A stretch of DNA of 64,000 bases from Rhabdophis nuchalis (lineage: Eukaryota > Chordata > Lepidosauria > Squamata > Natricidae). A program made the position numbers and the translations under genes. A model generated the notes under the pieces. The model was given only the letters and a program-made list of their open reading frames with translations, did not search any database and was not told the DNA's origin. Of the stretch, positions 20,910-31,817 are shown piece by piece; the first letter of the stretch is position 1, and every line of letters starts with the position of its first letter. The DNA is taken from contig CM077645.1 in the NCBI GenBank assembly GCA_039707465.1, positions 66,475,850-66,539,849 on the forward strand, written 5' to 3'.

Positions 20910-21541
20910 GAGAGGGGAGAGAGGGAGTGACTGACAGACACAGAGAGAGACAGAAGGGGGGGAGGGAAAGACAGAGAGACAGACAGAGACAGAGAGAAAG
21001 AGAGGGAGGGAGGGAGACGGAGAGAGACACATAGATAGAGACTGATTAAGTGAGTGAGAGACAGACAGACAGACACACACACACACACAGTGACAGAGAG
21101 AAAGAGAGAAAGAGAAAGAGAGAAAGAAAGAAAGAGAAAGAGAAAGAAAGAGAGAGAAAGAAAGAGACAGAGAGACAGAAAGAAAGAGAAAAAGAGAGAG
21201 AAAGAGAGAGAGAGAAAAAGGGAAAGAAAGAAAGAGCGAAAGAGAGAGAGAGAGAAAGAAAGAGAGACAGAAAGAAAGAAATGGAGAGAGAGAGAGACGA
21301 AGAAAGAGAGAGAAAGAGAGAGAGAGTGAGAGAGAAAGGGACACAGAAAGAAAGAAAAAAAGAGAGAGAAAGAAAGAGAGAGAGAGAAATGGAGAGAGAG
21401 AGAGAGAGGAAGAAAGAGAGAGAGAGAGACAGAAAGAAAGAGAGACAGAAAGAAAGAGAAAAAGAGAGAGAGAGAAAGAAAGAGAGAAAGAGCGAGAGAA
21501 ATGGAGAGAGAGAGAGGAAGAAAGAGAGAAAGAGACAAAGA
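20910..21541. repeat. Purine-rich GA/GACA/GAAA array
   Basis: About 630 bp of GAGA, GACA and GAAA units with almost no pyrimidines other than C in GACA. A short (CA)n run lies at 21073-21090. All long open frames here are artefacts. Confidence 0.96.
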
Positions 21542-21804
21542 GGTAGGTAAGTTTTTTTTAAATTTATTTTCAATACATTGTGAAAACTCAACTGTCAGTT
21601 GATCTTAATGTTATGAAATGAAAAGCATGTCATTTGCAATTAACTTGGCATAAAATAATTTATTTGCATTTAATTGTAATGGTTCAAAGAATGTTCGGAA
21701 AAATGTTCGGCCCTCCACCATGTTCACTTCAACCAATCTGGCCCTCTTTGAAAAAAGTTTGGACACCTAATGGCCTAATGAGTTTGCTGACCACTGTCCT
21801 AGGA

Positions 21805-22390
21805 AAGTGGTGAGGTCCACGCTAGACAGTTTAAGGTTAAAGTTATGGGGGTTTAAGGATGTAACAACAGAGTCAGATAGTGCGTTCCAGGCATTGACCA
21901 CTCTGTTGCTGGAGTCATATTTTGTGTAATCAAGTTTAGAATGGTTTACCCTGGATTTGTATTTATTGTTTGCCCATGTATTATTGCGGTTGAAGCCGAT
22001 GTAGTCATTGACAGGTACGTCATTGTAGCAGACAATTTTGTATACTACACTTAGGTCAGACCTTAATCAGAATAGTTCTAGGTTATCCAATCCCAAAATT
22101 TCAAACCTGGTGATATCAGATATTCTATTGTTAGCAGAGGAGTGGAGTATTCTTCTTGTGAAATACATCTGGATTTGTTCAATTGTATTAATGTCCGATA
22201 TACAGTATGGATTCCAGGCGGACAAGCTATATTCGAGAATTGGTCTGGCAAAGGTTTTGTATGCTCTAGTTTGCAGTACAATGTTACCCAGAAAAGAATA
22301 TCTGCAAGCAAACAATCAAGTACAGAGAGCACCAAGGATTCCACAGTTTAACCCTGAGTTACTTATATTCTATTCTATTAGAATCTAGCT
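21805..22390 (-). mobile_element. LINE, part 2: reverse transcriptase C-terminus
   Basis: The minus-strand frame 22315-22067 encodes YKTFARPILEYSLSAWNPY, then NTIEQIQMYFTRRI and FEILGLDNLELF. This is the C-terminal region typical of jockey/CR1-type LINEs. Translation continues downstream in other frames to the ORF end near 21797. Together with 18950-19089 it forms one 5'-truncated element split by the hAT. The exact clade is not certain. Confidence 0.75.
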
Positions 22391-23069
22391 GTTAAGATTA
22401 TGTAGCTATTTGTTAGTCTGGAAGTTAAAAGTTGGAGAAGACATTTCACCGTTGAGTGAAGTGCCATGCTTCACTGGTTACCACTGATTCTCTTTTTATG
22501 ATGCACTGAAATTAATTACATGGCCTTTACAGGGAATTAAACTAGAAAAATAATTTAAAAGACATGTCTTGGAACGCAGTGAAGAACTATGTGCCCAAAA
22601 ATGACAGACAAAGAAAGAGACAATACTTGGGTGGGAAGCTGTGTTGTACAGAACTTCAGAATCCTGGAAGATTAACAAAAAAATTAAAGATGTGAGACAT
22701 CAAGCCAAAATGAACTTTTTTAAAAAGAGAATTATCCAGTTGGGATATGCAGTGTTGCCCATTTAAAGATTAAAGGTGCTTCAGAACACAAGCAGCAGCT
22801 GTAGGTAATTCTTCAAAGCAGAATTTTCTTTTGCAGGATCCTGAAATTGTGTTACATTTCTGTTTCTGTATGTGTATTTTATTAAAGCTAGTAGAAGAAA
22901 AATATATACAATGGGACTAATAGGCACTCAAACCCTACTGCTTGTTCTCAGATGAAAATGACACTGAGAAAGGAACGATGGGAAAAGTTGACCCACCTCG
23001 ATGACGGAATTCTAAATTCTGAAAGGTGGTGAAAATGAAAACTTAGGAACTTTTTTGGGAATTTTTTTA
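22391..23069. other. Unique sequence, no gene seen
   Basis: No recognisable boundary or domain. Confidence 0.5.
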
Positions 23070-26000
23070 AGCGCAGGGAGGGGGAGGGTTAGGTGGGATT
23101 AAAAATGTGGGGGATGGGATTGGCCCTCGGGAAGCCATCTCCAGGCTGGTCCATGGTCCTGGCAGGGAGGATGTAGGATCCGATATGAGGGGGGGAACTA
23201 GGGTCAATTTGACGGAGGGCCACACCATTGGAACAGTGTATGGGAGAGGTAGGTATGGCGGGGCCGGGGACCATACTATGTTACGGGAGGGTGCATCCAA
23301 TACTTATCTGTGGTTGCGCGCTCCAGTCCCCATGGCCCTTTTCACAACCCAGGAGGTACGGGACCACAGGGCCTGGGCCTTAGGCTGATGCTGTGCAATG
23401 TCAGGTCCGTGGTCAACAAAGCCCCCCTCATTTATGATCTGGTGTTGGAGGGGGAGCCGGACCAGGCGGGTATTACGGAGACCTGGTTGGGCCACAAAGG
23501 GGGAGTGCCCCTCGTGGAAATGTGCCCACCAGGCTACTGAGAATTTCATCAGCCGCGGGCCCAGGGTCAGGGTGGGGGAGTGGTGGTTATTATTAAGGAA
23601 AATCTTGACCCGAGGGAGACCGCTGTGCCACAGACGGCTGGCTGTGAATCCCTGTGTGTGAAGTGGGGCCCTGGGAGGCAGATGGGTGTGCTGATCATGT
23701 ACTTGGCTCCCCGCTACATATGTAATATGTAATAACCGAGATGGCAGTTGTTACCCCCAGGCTGTTAGTCATGGGGGATTTCAACCTGCCGTTGGTAGGT
23801 GAAACATTAGAGATAGCTCGGGAGTTCATGGCCTCCATGACGGCCATGGACCTGACCCAATTAATTCAGGACCCCACTCACACCGGAGGACACACGCTAG
23901 ACCTAGTTTTTGCCTCTGGCCAGTGGAGAAATCATATGGGATTGAGGGAAATAGTCACCACACCCCTGTCACGGACAGATCATTCACTCCTGTGGCTTGA
24001 CTTCCAAACCACCCCACCCCACCGCGGGGAGGCAGAACCAGAAATACCAATATGGTTCCGCCCCAGGCGCCTGATGGACCCAGAGAGGTTCCAGATGGAG
24101 CTTGGGCCAATACCTGCAGTCCTGTCCCACGACTCGACTGAGGACCTAGTGGCTGCTTGGAATAGTGCGGCCACGGGGGCCTTTGACCGGGTCGTGCCCT
24201 TGCGGCCTCTCTTTTGGCATCGATCTACCCTGGCTCCCTGGTTTTTGGAGCAGCTGAGGGTGATGAAGCGCCGAAAGAGATGCCTAGAGAGCATTTGGAG
24301 GTCTATTCATTCCGAATCTGACCGAACACAGGTAAGGCTGCATTTGCAGACCTACCTTGTGGCGATAAGAGCAGCGAAACGTAATTATATCTCCGCTCTT
24401 ATCGCATCCGCAGATAACCGTCCTGCCACCCTGTTTAGAGTGACCCGCTCCCTCCTTCAACAGAGGCGGCTGAATGCCACCACATGTTTATTAGACCCAT
24501 GTCCCTCCTGGCTTGTACTGGCCTCCTGAGAGGTGACACGAGGCTGGCTCCTGGGAATAGTGAATGCTTCCTTGAGTGAGGGGTTCTTGCCAGCCGCCTT
24601 GAAAGAGGCGGTGGTGAGACCTCTTTTCAAGAGGCCTTCCCTGGACCCAACCGAGCTGGCAAATTATCGTCTGGTCTCCAACCTTCGCTTTCTAGCGAAG
24701 GTTGTTGAGAGTGTGGTGGCACGACAGTTTCCCCAGCACCTGGAGGAAACTGTCTATCTAGACCTGCGCCAGTCCGGCTTCTGGCCTGGGCACAGCACGG
24801 AGACGGCATTGGTTGCGTTGGTGAATGATCTCTGGAGGGCTGAGGATAGAGGTCATTCCTCTATCCTGGTCCTATTAGATCTCTCAGCAGCTTTTGATAC
24901 CATCGACCATGGTATCCTATTGCACCGGGTGGGGGGGTTGGAGGTGAGAGGCACCGTTTTACGGTGGTTCTCCTCTTTCCTCTCCGACCGGTCGCAATTT
25001 GTGCTGGCAGGAGAGCAGAGGTCGACGTCGAGGCCCCTTATGTGTGGGGTACCTTAGGGGTCAGTCCTCTCGCCCCTCCTGTTCAACATCTACATGAAGC
25101 CGCTGGGGGAGATCATCTGTGGTTTTGGGGTAGAGTTCCATCAGTACGCAGATGATACTCAGCTGTACTTCTCTACCCCAACCATCCCAACGATGCCATT
25201 GAAGTGATGTCCCAGTATCTGGAGGCCATGCGAGTCTGGATGGGGAGGAACAAACTCCGACTCAACCCATCCAAGACCGAGTGGCTGTGGTTTCCGGCGC
25301 CACAATATAGTCAGTTGGTTCCATCTCTGGCTATTGGGGGCGAGTCATTGACCCCTGCAGATAGGGCTCACAATCTGGGTGTCCTCCTGGATTCTCGGCT
25401 GTCACTGGATGACCATGTGACGGCTGTGACCAGGAGGGCCTTGTATCAGGTTCACCTGATTTGCCAGTTGCGCCCCTATCTAGATTGTGACGCCTTATGC
25501 AAAGTCACTCAAGCGCTCGTCACCTCCTGCCTGGACTACTGCAATGTTCTCTACATGGGGCTCTCCTTGAGGTGCACCCAGAGACTCCAGCTAGTCCAGA
25601 ATGCGGCAGCGCGGGGGATTCTGGGAGTTTCTCGATACTCCCACGTAACACCTCTCCTGCGCGAGCTGCAGTGGCTGCCTATGGCCTTCCTGGTGTGCTT
25701 CAAGGTGCTAGTGACCATCTTTAAAGCGCTCCATGGCACGGGAACTGGCTACTTGCGGGACCACCTCCTACCACACACCTCCCTTAGATCTATCCGCTCC
25801 CACAGAGTGGACCTCCTCAGGGTGCCATCCACCGGACAATGCCGACAGCTGCCCCCCAGGGGGAGAGCCTTCTCTGTGGGGGGGGCCTGCCCTCTGGAAC
25901 GACCTACCCCCCAATCTTCGTACCATTACGGACCTACGCCTTTTCCGCCGGGCATTAAAAACTCATCTATTTCAAGAAGCCGGCTTGGCTTAATTTTAAT

Positions 26001-26195
26001 GGGTAAAATTTTTAATTAATTTTAACCTTTTTTACTTCAAATTTTCAAGCACAGACCCTTATTTAATTCTATTTTAAACTATTATAAATTGTATTGTTTT
26101 GTATATGTTTTATATTTCTGTGCACCGCCCTGAGTCCCTTTGAGGAGATAGGGCGGTATACAAATTTGATAAATAAATAAATAAAATAAATAAAC
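23070..26195 (+). mobile_element. L2-type LINE, nearly full length, decayed
   Basis: After a G-rich 5' segment the ORF2 domains appear in order. The apurinic endonuclease shows LMLCNVRSVVNKAPLI and ITETWLG (23385-23500), then MGDFNLPLVG (about 23773) and TDHSLLW (about 23972). The reverse transcriptase follows, with LANYRLVSNLRFLAKVVE, DLSAAFDTIDHGILLHR and the catalytic YADDTQLY at about 25143. The C-terminal region reaches 25990, then a 3' UTR with GCACCGCCCTGAGTCC and an (AAAT)n tail to 26195. The sequence match is to the L2 clade. It is broken by stops and frameshifts, for instance a TGA at 23538-23540, a TAG at 25055-25057 before the YADD box, and a frame change near 25190. It is inactive. 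Target duplications are not apparent. Confidence 0.88.
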
Positions 26196-26329
26196 TTGCT
26201 AGTTTCATCTGTTTTGGATAAAACTGACATGTGCATTTTCCCCATTATTTCTTTCTCAATGTACCTCTCCTTGGAGAACATCTACTGAGCATCTTACTTA
26301 GATAAGAAATAATTAAAATTGATAGAAAA

Positions 26330-26588
26330 ACAAGGTAACAGCATTGGAAGGGACCTTGCCAGTCTTCTAATCCAACTTCCTGATCAAGCAGGACACTCTA
26401 TAACATTCAGGCAAATGGTTGTCCAATCTCTTCTTAAAAACATCCAGTGTTGGAGCACTCACAAACTCTGGAGGCAAGTCGTTCCATTGATTAATTGTTC
26501 TATCAGGAAATTTCACCTTAGTTCTAAGCTGGTTCTCTTCTTGATTAGTTTCCATTTCTGTTTCTTGTCCTTAAAAGGTTCTGCATGA
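26330..26588 (-). mobile_element. CR1 LINE, 3' fragment
   Basis: The minus strand encodes the CR1 C-terminal pattern TINQWNDLPPEFVSAPTL and DVFKKRLDNHL. The usual 3' UTR with GGAAGGGACCTTGCC in reverse follows. It is short and 5' truncated. Confidence 0.85.
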
Positions 26589-26687
26589 CAACTTGCAAAA
26601 GTATAGTCACACCACAGGGTAGCTACGTACTATAAGATAGATACTATATTATACCAAGCAACATTGTTTAGCTATGTACATGGGGCT

Positions 26688-27337
26688 CTCTACATGGGGC
26701 TCTCCTTGAGGTGCGCCCGGAGACTCCAGCTAGAGCAGAATGCGGCCGCATGGGGGATTCTGGGAGTCTCACGGTACTCCCATATAACACCTCTCCTGCG
26801 TGAGCTGCACTGGCTGCCTTTGGTCTTCCAGGTGCACTTCAAGGTATTAGTAACCATCTTTAAAGCGCTCCATGGCACGGTTCCTGGTTATTTGCGAGAC
26901 CGCCTCCTGCCACACACCTCCCTTCGACCTGTCCGCTCCCACAGAGTGGGCCTTCTCAGGGTGCCGTCTGCCGGTCAATGCCGGCTGGCGACTCCCAGGG
27001 GAAGGGCCTTCTCTGTTGTGGGCCCGGCCCTCTGGAACGACTTGCCCCCCGATATCCGTACCATCACGACCTACGCCTCTTCCGTCGGATGTTAAAAGCA
27101 CATTTCTTCCATCTGGCCGGCCTGACATAGACTAAGGGTATAATTTTAAATTTTGGGGATATTTAATTGTTTTAACTTTTAAATTATCCTAACCATTTTA
27201 GCACAGATCTAATAATTTAATGCTATTTTATATTTTGTATGTGTTGTGGGTTTTTATCTTTCTGTGCACCGCCCTGAGTCCCACCAGGGAAAATAGGGCG
27301 ATATATAAGTCGAATAAATAAATAAAATAAATAAATA
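26688..27337 (+). mobile_element. L2-type LINE, 3' fragment
   Basis: YMGLSLRCARRLQLEQNAA, then TIFKALHGTVPGYLRDRLLP and ALWNDLPPDIRTI, are followed by the L2 3' UTR and an AAATAAATAAA tail. The 5' junction carries a small local duplication of ACATGGGGCTCTC (26679 and 26692). It is closely related to the element ending at 26195 but is a separate insertion. Confidence 0.88.
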
Positions 27338-27344
27338 TGTCTAT

Positions 27345-27525
27345 GCAGATTCTCAGTCATCCAGGTCATGGTTGTTCCAAAAGTGTTTTTTTTTCAGGAG
27401 GCAACTGAAGATGTTTCACTCTTCATCCAAGCAGCTTCTTGAGGTGAAGAAGCTTCTTGAATGATAAGTGAAATGTCTTCAAAGTAAAAACATAAAATCC
27501 AGTTGGCTCTAGAAAAATCACCTTA
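27345..27525. mobile_element. Hairpin repeat, copy 1 (class unknown)
   Basis: An inverted repeat with GATGTTTCACTCTTCATCC on one side and TGATAAGTGAAATGTCTTC on the other surrounds AAGCAGCTTCTTGAGG. The outer parts are AGTGTTTTTTTTCAGGAGG and CTAGAAAAATCACC. The same phrases occur in the better preserved copy at 49655-49862. Confidence 0.6.
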
Positions 27526-29995
27526 GTGATTATTTAGCCATATTTTTCAACAGTACATGCTCTGACTCTTAAGTTCTTATAGCTTCCTGTTGGGTGATGC
27601 GCTTGTTGCTGGGTTCAGAAATCCATTGCTACCACTTAAAATCTAGACACCATCCAAGTAATCAGGCTACAGAAGACTGTTAAAGTATTGAGGAAAGGAA
27701 AATGAAATAAAAATGAATCCACAATGATTCAGTGATTTTTTTCTTTTTCTTCTTTTTTTAAGGGAATAAAAAGTCCTACTGATTCTTAAAACAGTAGTAG
27801 CAAAAGGCCTTTCATAATGAAACTATTCAAAACGACAACAGCAGAAAGCAACTCTCCAGCCTATGTATAAACATAATAGTTTAGTTTGTACTTTGGGGAG
27901 GGGGGTTTGCTCCTCCAACCCTGATATTTTCAAACAGCTTGCCCCCTGCCAAGATGTCACATATTTTCCTCTTTTTAAAATAAGCAGTGAGGGCAACGGC
28001 ATGATGAACAAATTTCATTTCTTCTGCGCCGTTTTTTCCATCTTTAATAGCGCTTCCAGCAGGCCAGATGGCACCAGCACAATTGCTAGTAAGTCAATAC
28101 ATCTGGCCACATTCCTGAAATGACAAATCTGATGGATAGAACTCCCTCTCCTATACAAAGCCTCTTTTCAGCATGCTCTCCCTGGTACATGCCTTCCCAA
28201 AGCAAAACCTAATGTATGAAAAACAAAATAAAAACTGGATTATTTCACCAGCCACTGCTAACATTTAATTTATTCTTGTTGTTATTATTATTACAGTTCT
28301 GTATTGCAGGACAGATTAGTCAACGCTAAATGCAAAAAAAAAAATATCTCCAAATGACTCCAAACTGGCCCTTATAATAAGGATTGCTTTCATTCACTAA
28401 AAGGATGGGGGGGAAATAGGGGCGATGAGAAATTCATTTTACTTTTCAGTCTTGATGATTTTCACCACACAAATTATGAATTAGACATCAAACAGACACA
28501 TGGGAGCTAAGCTTTCAGGCAGTAACTGGGGTTTATGCTGGTAAGGATTAGATGAATGCCTGCAGAGACATAAGGAATCCATTGATTAATAAGCATCCTT
28601 TGCTTTTTTACTGTATATGACTTGTCTTAATAAAAAAAGTTGGCGCTAGCAGTTACTGACCTGGATTTTGAATGCTTTCATTCGTCAGGATCTTTCTAAA
28701 CCTTAAGATTTCTTTTGGAAGATTTCCTTTTTTGACCATTTGCTACACGAAATATATTGTGGGCAGGCCCTTTTCATTATTAGTGTATTCACAAGAAGGA
28801 AAGACACGTGGCATCATAAGGCAAGCTTTGCCCCTTTTATACATGGGTATAATATGCAGAATTTGTATTATTACAAGGCAATCCCTCTGACCGGATTCTG
28901 GGTCTGTGAAGTGCCTATGAATATCTCATGCTTATGTAGTTTATGTTAAGAGAGAGTTATTTGATGTTGTAATGATGTTACCATTGACCTTGTTTGCATT
29001 GATATTGTTGCATTATATAAACTTTATAATAAGATTGTATTGGTTAAATAAATATTTATCTGTTGAAAGTTACTTTGAATGAATCTGATGCAGAAAAGTC
29101 ATATCTGCATAAACACACATGGCTTGATAACATCCTTATGTTCTTCCCGTTTGTAAGAAATGCTTCACATTTTACTCCCTGTGATCTCAAGGCAGCATTC
29201 GGTATAGAATGAATTCCTTTACAAATATGCAAAGAAAGTTTATTATACAGAAACAGGCATTTGATCACTATAGGGGTTTTCTCCATTTAATATAATGTCA
29301 ATTTAGAGGCTTTAAGTTTCCCTTTAAAAAAAATATTGTCACTGTCATCAGAACAGCCCTAAAAGCATGCCAGGAAAGTCCACTAAAACTCAAGCACTAT
29401 TTCAAGCTCTTACAGAGCAAAATAATAGAATTTCCACAAACATACTTCAAAGCTAAACTGTAGCAGTCATTTTTCCAAACAAAGCATTTTTTCCACCATG
29501 TTTATTACCTAACAATGCCTTTGGGGCATATATTTCGTTTTGCAGCATGCCAGTTTCCTCTTTCCTAATTTCCCATTTATTTACTTTTTTATTAGATTTC
29601 TTTTTAAATCAACTTGGATCAAAAGCATGGCTGATACCAAGGAAAATATCCAGAAGCTTGTTGATAGCCATGGGTTCCAGGTTGCCTGTCTCCACTCCAG
29701 TCCAAGAGGACATTGGCCAATTCTGTTCAAACTATTGAATAGTTACCTTGCAAACTTACAAATGCAGACCATTTTTTTTAAATGCAAAGATTGGAAGCCA
29801 TGAACATACACACAAATACATGATCCACCTGTAATTTAGTCTGTTGGTGTGAAACAATCTCCTTGTTTAAAATTTTGGGCCAGTAAAAAAAATGTGAGTG
29901 TTAATTTACTAAAAAATGCTTTCTCACACGTGGTAGAAATGCACATTAACAAGTGAAATACATAATGTGCACACATAATGTGTTTACATATATAC
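27526..29995. other. Repeat-poor unique sequence, no gene seen
   Basis: No domain, RNA gene or repeat end is recognisable over 2.4 kb. Being downstream of FGFR2 and free of mobile elements, it is a candidate for conserved non-coding sequence, but I cannot test this. Confidence 0.5.
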
Positions 29996-30110
29996 CGGTG
30001 GTGGGATTCAAATTTTTTTCTATCGGTTCTGTGGACGTGGCTTGGTGGGTGGGTACGGGGAAGGATACTGTAAAATCTCCATTGCCATTCCACTCCAGGG
30101 GAAGGTTACT
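29996..30110 (+). mobile_element. hAT-like fragment, left end
   Basis: CCGGTGGTGGGATTCAAAT resembles the left end of the hAT at 14109, and the following GGACGTGGCTTGG resembles its interior. No right end or duplication is found. Confidence 0.45.
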
Positions 30111-30422
30111 GTAAAATCTTATTCTGACAATTTTTCTGCTTACCTCTAGCTGTCATCCCATTTACTTCCTTACTCTGGGCAACCAAGGGAATACTGTAAT
30201 ATGAAAAAAGCAAACGATTAATGTGAATCCATGAAAAGAGAACGGTGCTTATAAGCAATAGTGACCATTCCAATGACTGTCTCCATTAGGAATTCAACAA
30301 TGTAACATATTGTTTCCTGAAAAACAATGCAAGAAATTATATAACTGCTTTCAGATATTCACATAATTCCTGGGTTGGGGCCATTTTGAGCTATCCCCCA
30401 GCTTAGCAGATATCAGCCGAAA

Positions 30423-30760
30423 AGGTAAAGATTCCCTTTGCACATATGTGCTAGTTTTTCCCAACTCTAGGGGGCAGTGCTCATCTCTGTTTCAAAGCGA
30501 AGAGCCAGGGCTGTCCAAAGATGTCTCCATGGTCATGTGACCATCATGACTAAATGCCAAAGGTGCATGGAACACTGTTACCTTCCACCAAAGGTGGTTC
30601 CTATATTTCAACTTGCATTTTAAACTGCTAGGTTGGCAGGAGGTGGGACAAGTAATGGCAGGTCTCTCTGTTACACGGCATTAGGGATTCAAACTGCCGA
30701 ACTGTCAACCTTTCTGATCGACAAGCTCAGCGTCTTAGCCACTTAGCCACTGAGTCTGTG
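30423..30760 (-). mobile_element. tRNA-derived squamate SINE (Bov-B-like tail)
   Basis: On the minus strand it starts with a tRNA-like head: TGGCTAAGTGGC and GTTTGAATCCC as box A and box B. The same body as the copy at 3801-4083 follows, and it ends GGAATCTTTACC. It is near full length (about 340 bp) and better preserved than the first copy. Confidence 0.88.
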
Positions 30761-31346
30761 ATAAGAATGCCACATAGGGTTTTTCCATTTTCAACTCATC
30801 AATTCTTTGCCTCTGGAAAACAAAGTCCAGCATATGGTTTCCTGCATTTCTGAGGTGAAAGACTAGCTGACATAGGTCTTTGGAGGACACAAAATCCTGA
30901 ATTGCTTATAATCATGTAACCTCAGAGGCTTTTAAAAGTTGGAATTGTAACAAGGCAATTGGATGCTTACAACTGATGACCTTAGGTATAATTTTCTATT
31001 GTCATAATAATGAGTGGAGAAGATTAGGGATTAACAATTAGTTTGGGAACAAACTAAACACCAGTATTTGCATTTTCCTATTGGTTCCTTGTAAAGGTTT
31101 GTTGTGATCTCTTCAGGTTCTCATTTATTTGAGAACGGAGGAAATAAAAATGCTTTCAGGTTGGTCTCAGATTGATTTGGAGAGGATAGAAAAGGTGATC
31201 ATATGGGAATATTCCTGGACATTTTTTCCATGATTTCCAGGAAGATAAATAACATATTTAAAATAGTTCAAAAATATCAAGAATAGATAGAGAGCTCTGA
31301 GAATTGGTCCAGTTCTAAATTTATATTCTCTGAGGACAAAGAGTCC

Positions 31347-31427
31347 AGCTTTGCTGGCTTTGCTGGCTGGAGAATTCTGGGAGCTGAAGTCCTTCAGACT
31401 TAAAGTTGCAAAGTTTGCCCACCCCTG
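31347..31427. mobile_element. Half of a short hAT element
   Basis: GCTGGCTGGAGAATTCTGGG followed by AGCTGAAGTCC and the end TTTGCCCACCCCTG match the right half of the 18652-type elements. The left half is missing or unrecognisable. Confidence 0.5.
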
Positions 31428-31432
31428 TTCTA

Positions 31433-31620
31433 TGGGTTAAGGGACCAGGCTAGAAAGTGGGAGATTGAGTTCTAATCTCTCTTTAGCCATGAAAGGCAAG
31501 CTGAGTTACATTGGGCCAATGAACCCACCTCACAGGGGTTGTTGTGGGAAAAAGAAGAGGAAGGTGTATTGAATATTTTCACCACGTCAAGTTATTTGTA
31601 GAAATAATAAACACGAGATA

Positions 31621-31651
<31 letters not shown>

Positions 31652-31684
31652 ATTAAATAAATAAATAAAATAAATAAATAAATG
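31433..31684 (+). mobile_element. tRNA-derived SINE with (AAAT)n tail
   Basis: GTTAAGGGACCAGGCTAGAA and GAGTTCTAATC form a tRNA-like head. The body has CCCACCTCACAGG and TTGTTGTGGGAAA, and an AAATAAATA tail covers 31618-31684. It is the same family as the reverse copy at 52815-53025. Confidence 0.72.
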
Positions 31685-31738
31685 TGAAGATGAAGTCAAT
31701 AAATGTAAGATCAGCATGTTCTTGATGTAGATTCATAG

Positions 31739-31817
31739 CAGTGTTTGTCAACTTTTGTATCGTGAAGATGTGTGGACTTCAACTCCTAGAATTCCTCAGC
31801 TGGCATGAGAAATACTG
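31739..31817. mobile_element. Short hAT-like element, degenerate
   Basis: CAGTGTTTGTCAACTTTTG and GATGTGTGGACTTCAACTCC follow the pattern of the 9935 element. A possible right end is GAGAAATACTG. The flanks do not match, so the limits are tentative. Confidence 0.45.

Larger units (their letters stand above)
20113..21772. mobile_element. Inner hAT element with GC-rich inverted-repeat core
   Basis: The left end is CAGGCATGTCCAAAGT and the right end AGTTTGGACACCTAATG, imperfectly inverted. A perfect 8-bp duplication GCCTAATG flanks it (20105-20112 and 21773-21780). Inside are a CpG-rich block of large inverted repeats (20265-20862) and a purine-rich array (20910-21541). No transposase is encoded. 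It lies wholly inside the hAT at 19090-21796, so it is the younger insertion. Confidence 0.88.
19090..21796. mobile_element. Outer hAT element interrupted by a second hAT
   Basis: The ends CAGTGGTTGGCAAACT and AGTTTGCTGACCACTG are inverted and the flanks are a perfect duplication TCCTAGGA (19082-19089 and 21797-21804). Without the inner element (20113-21772 plus one duplication) it would be about 1.04 kb. It holds a 540-bp purine-rich array and a segment (19920-20050) shared in inverted orientation with the hAT at 14109. No transposase is encoded; the long open frames are repeat artefacts. Confidence 0.93.

Noticed and set aside
20594..21591. Long serine/leucine/phenylalanine-rich minus-strand frames
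   Set aside because: Complement of the purine array in the inner hAT; no domain and no start context.
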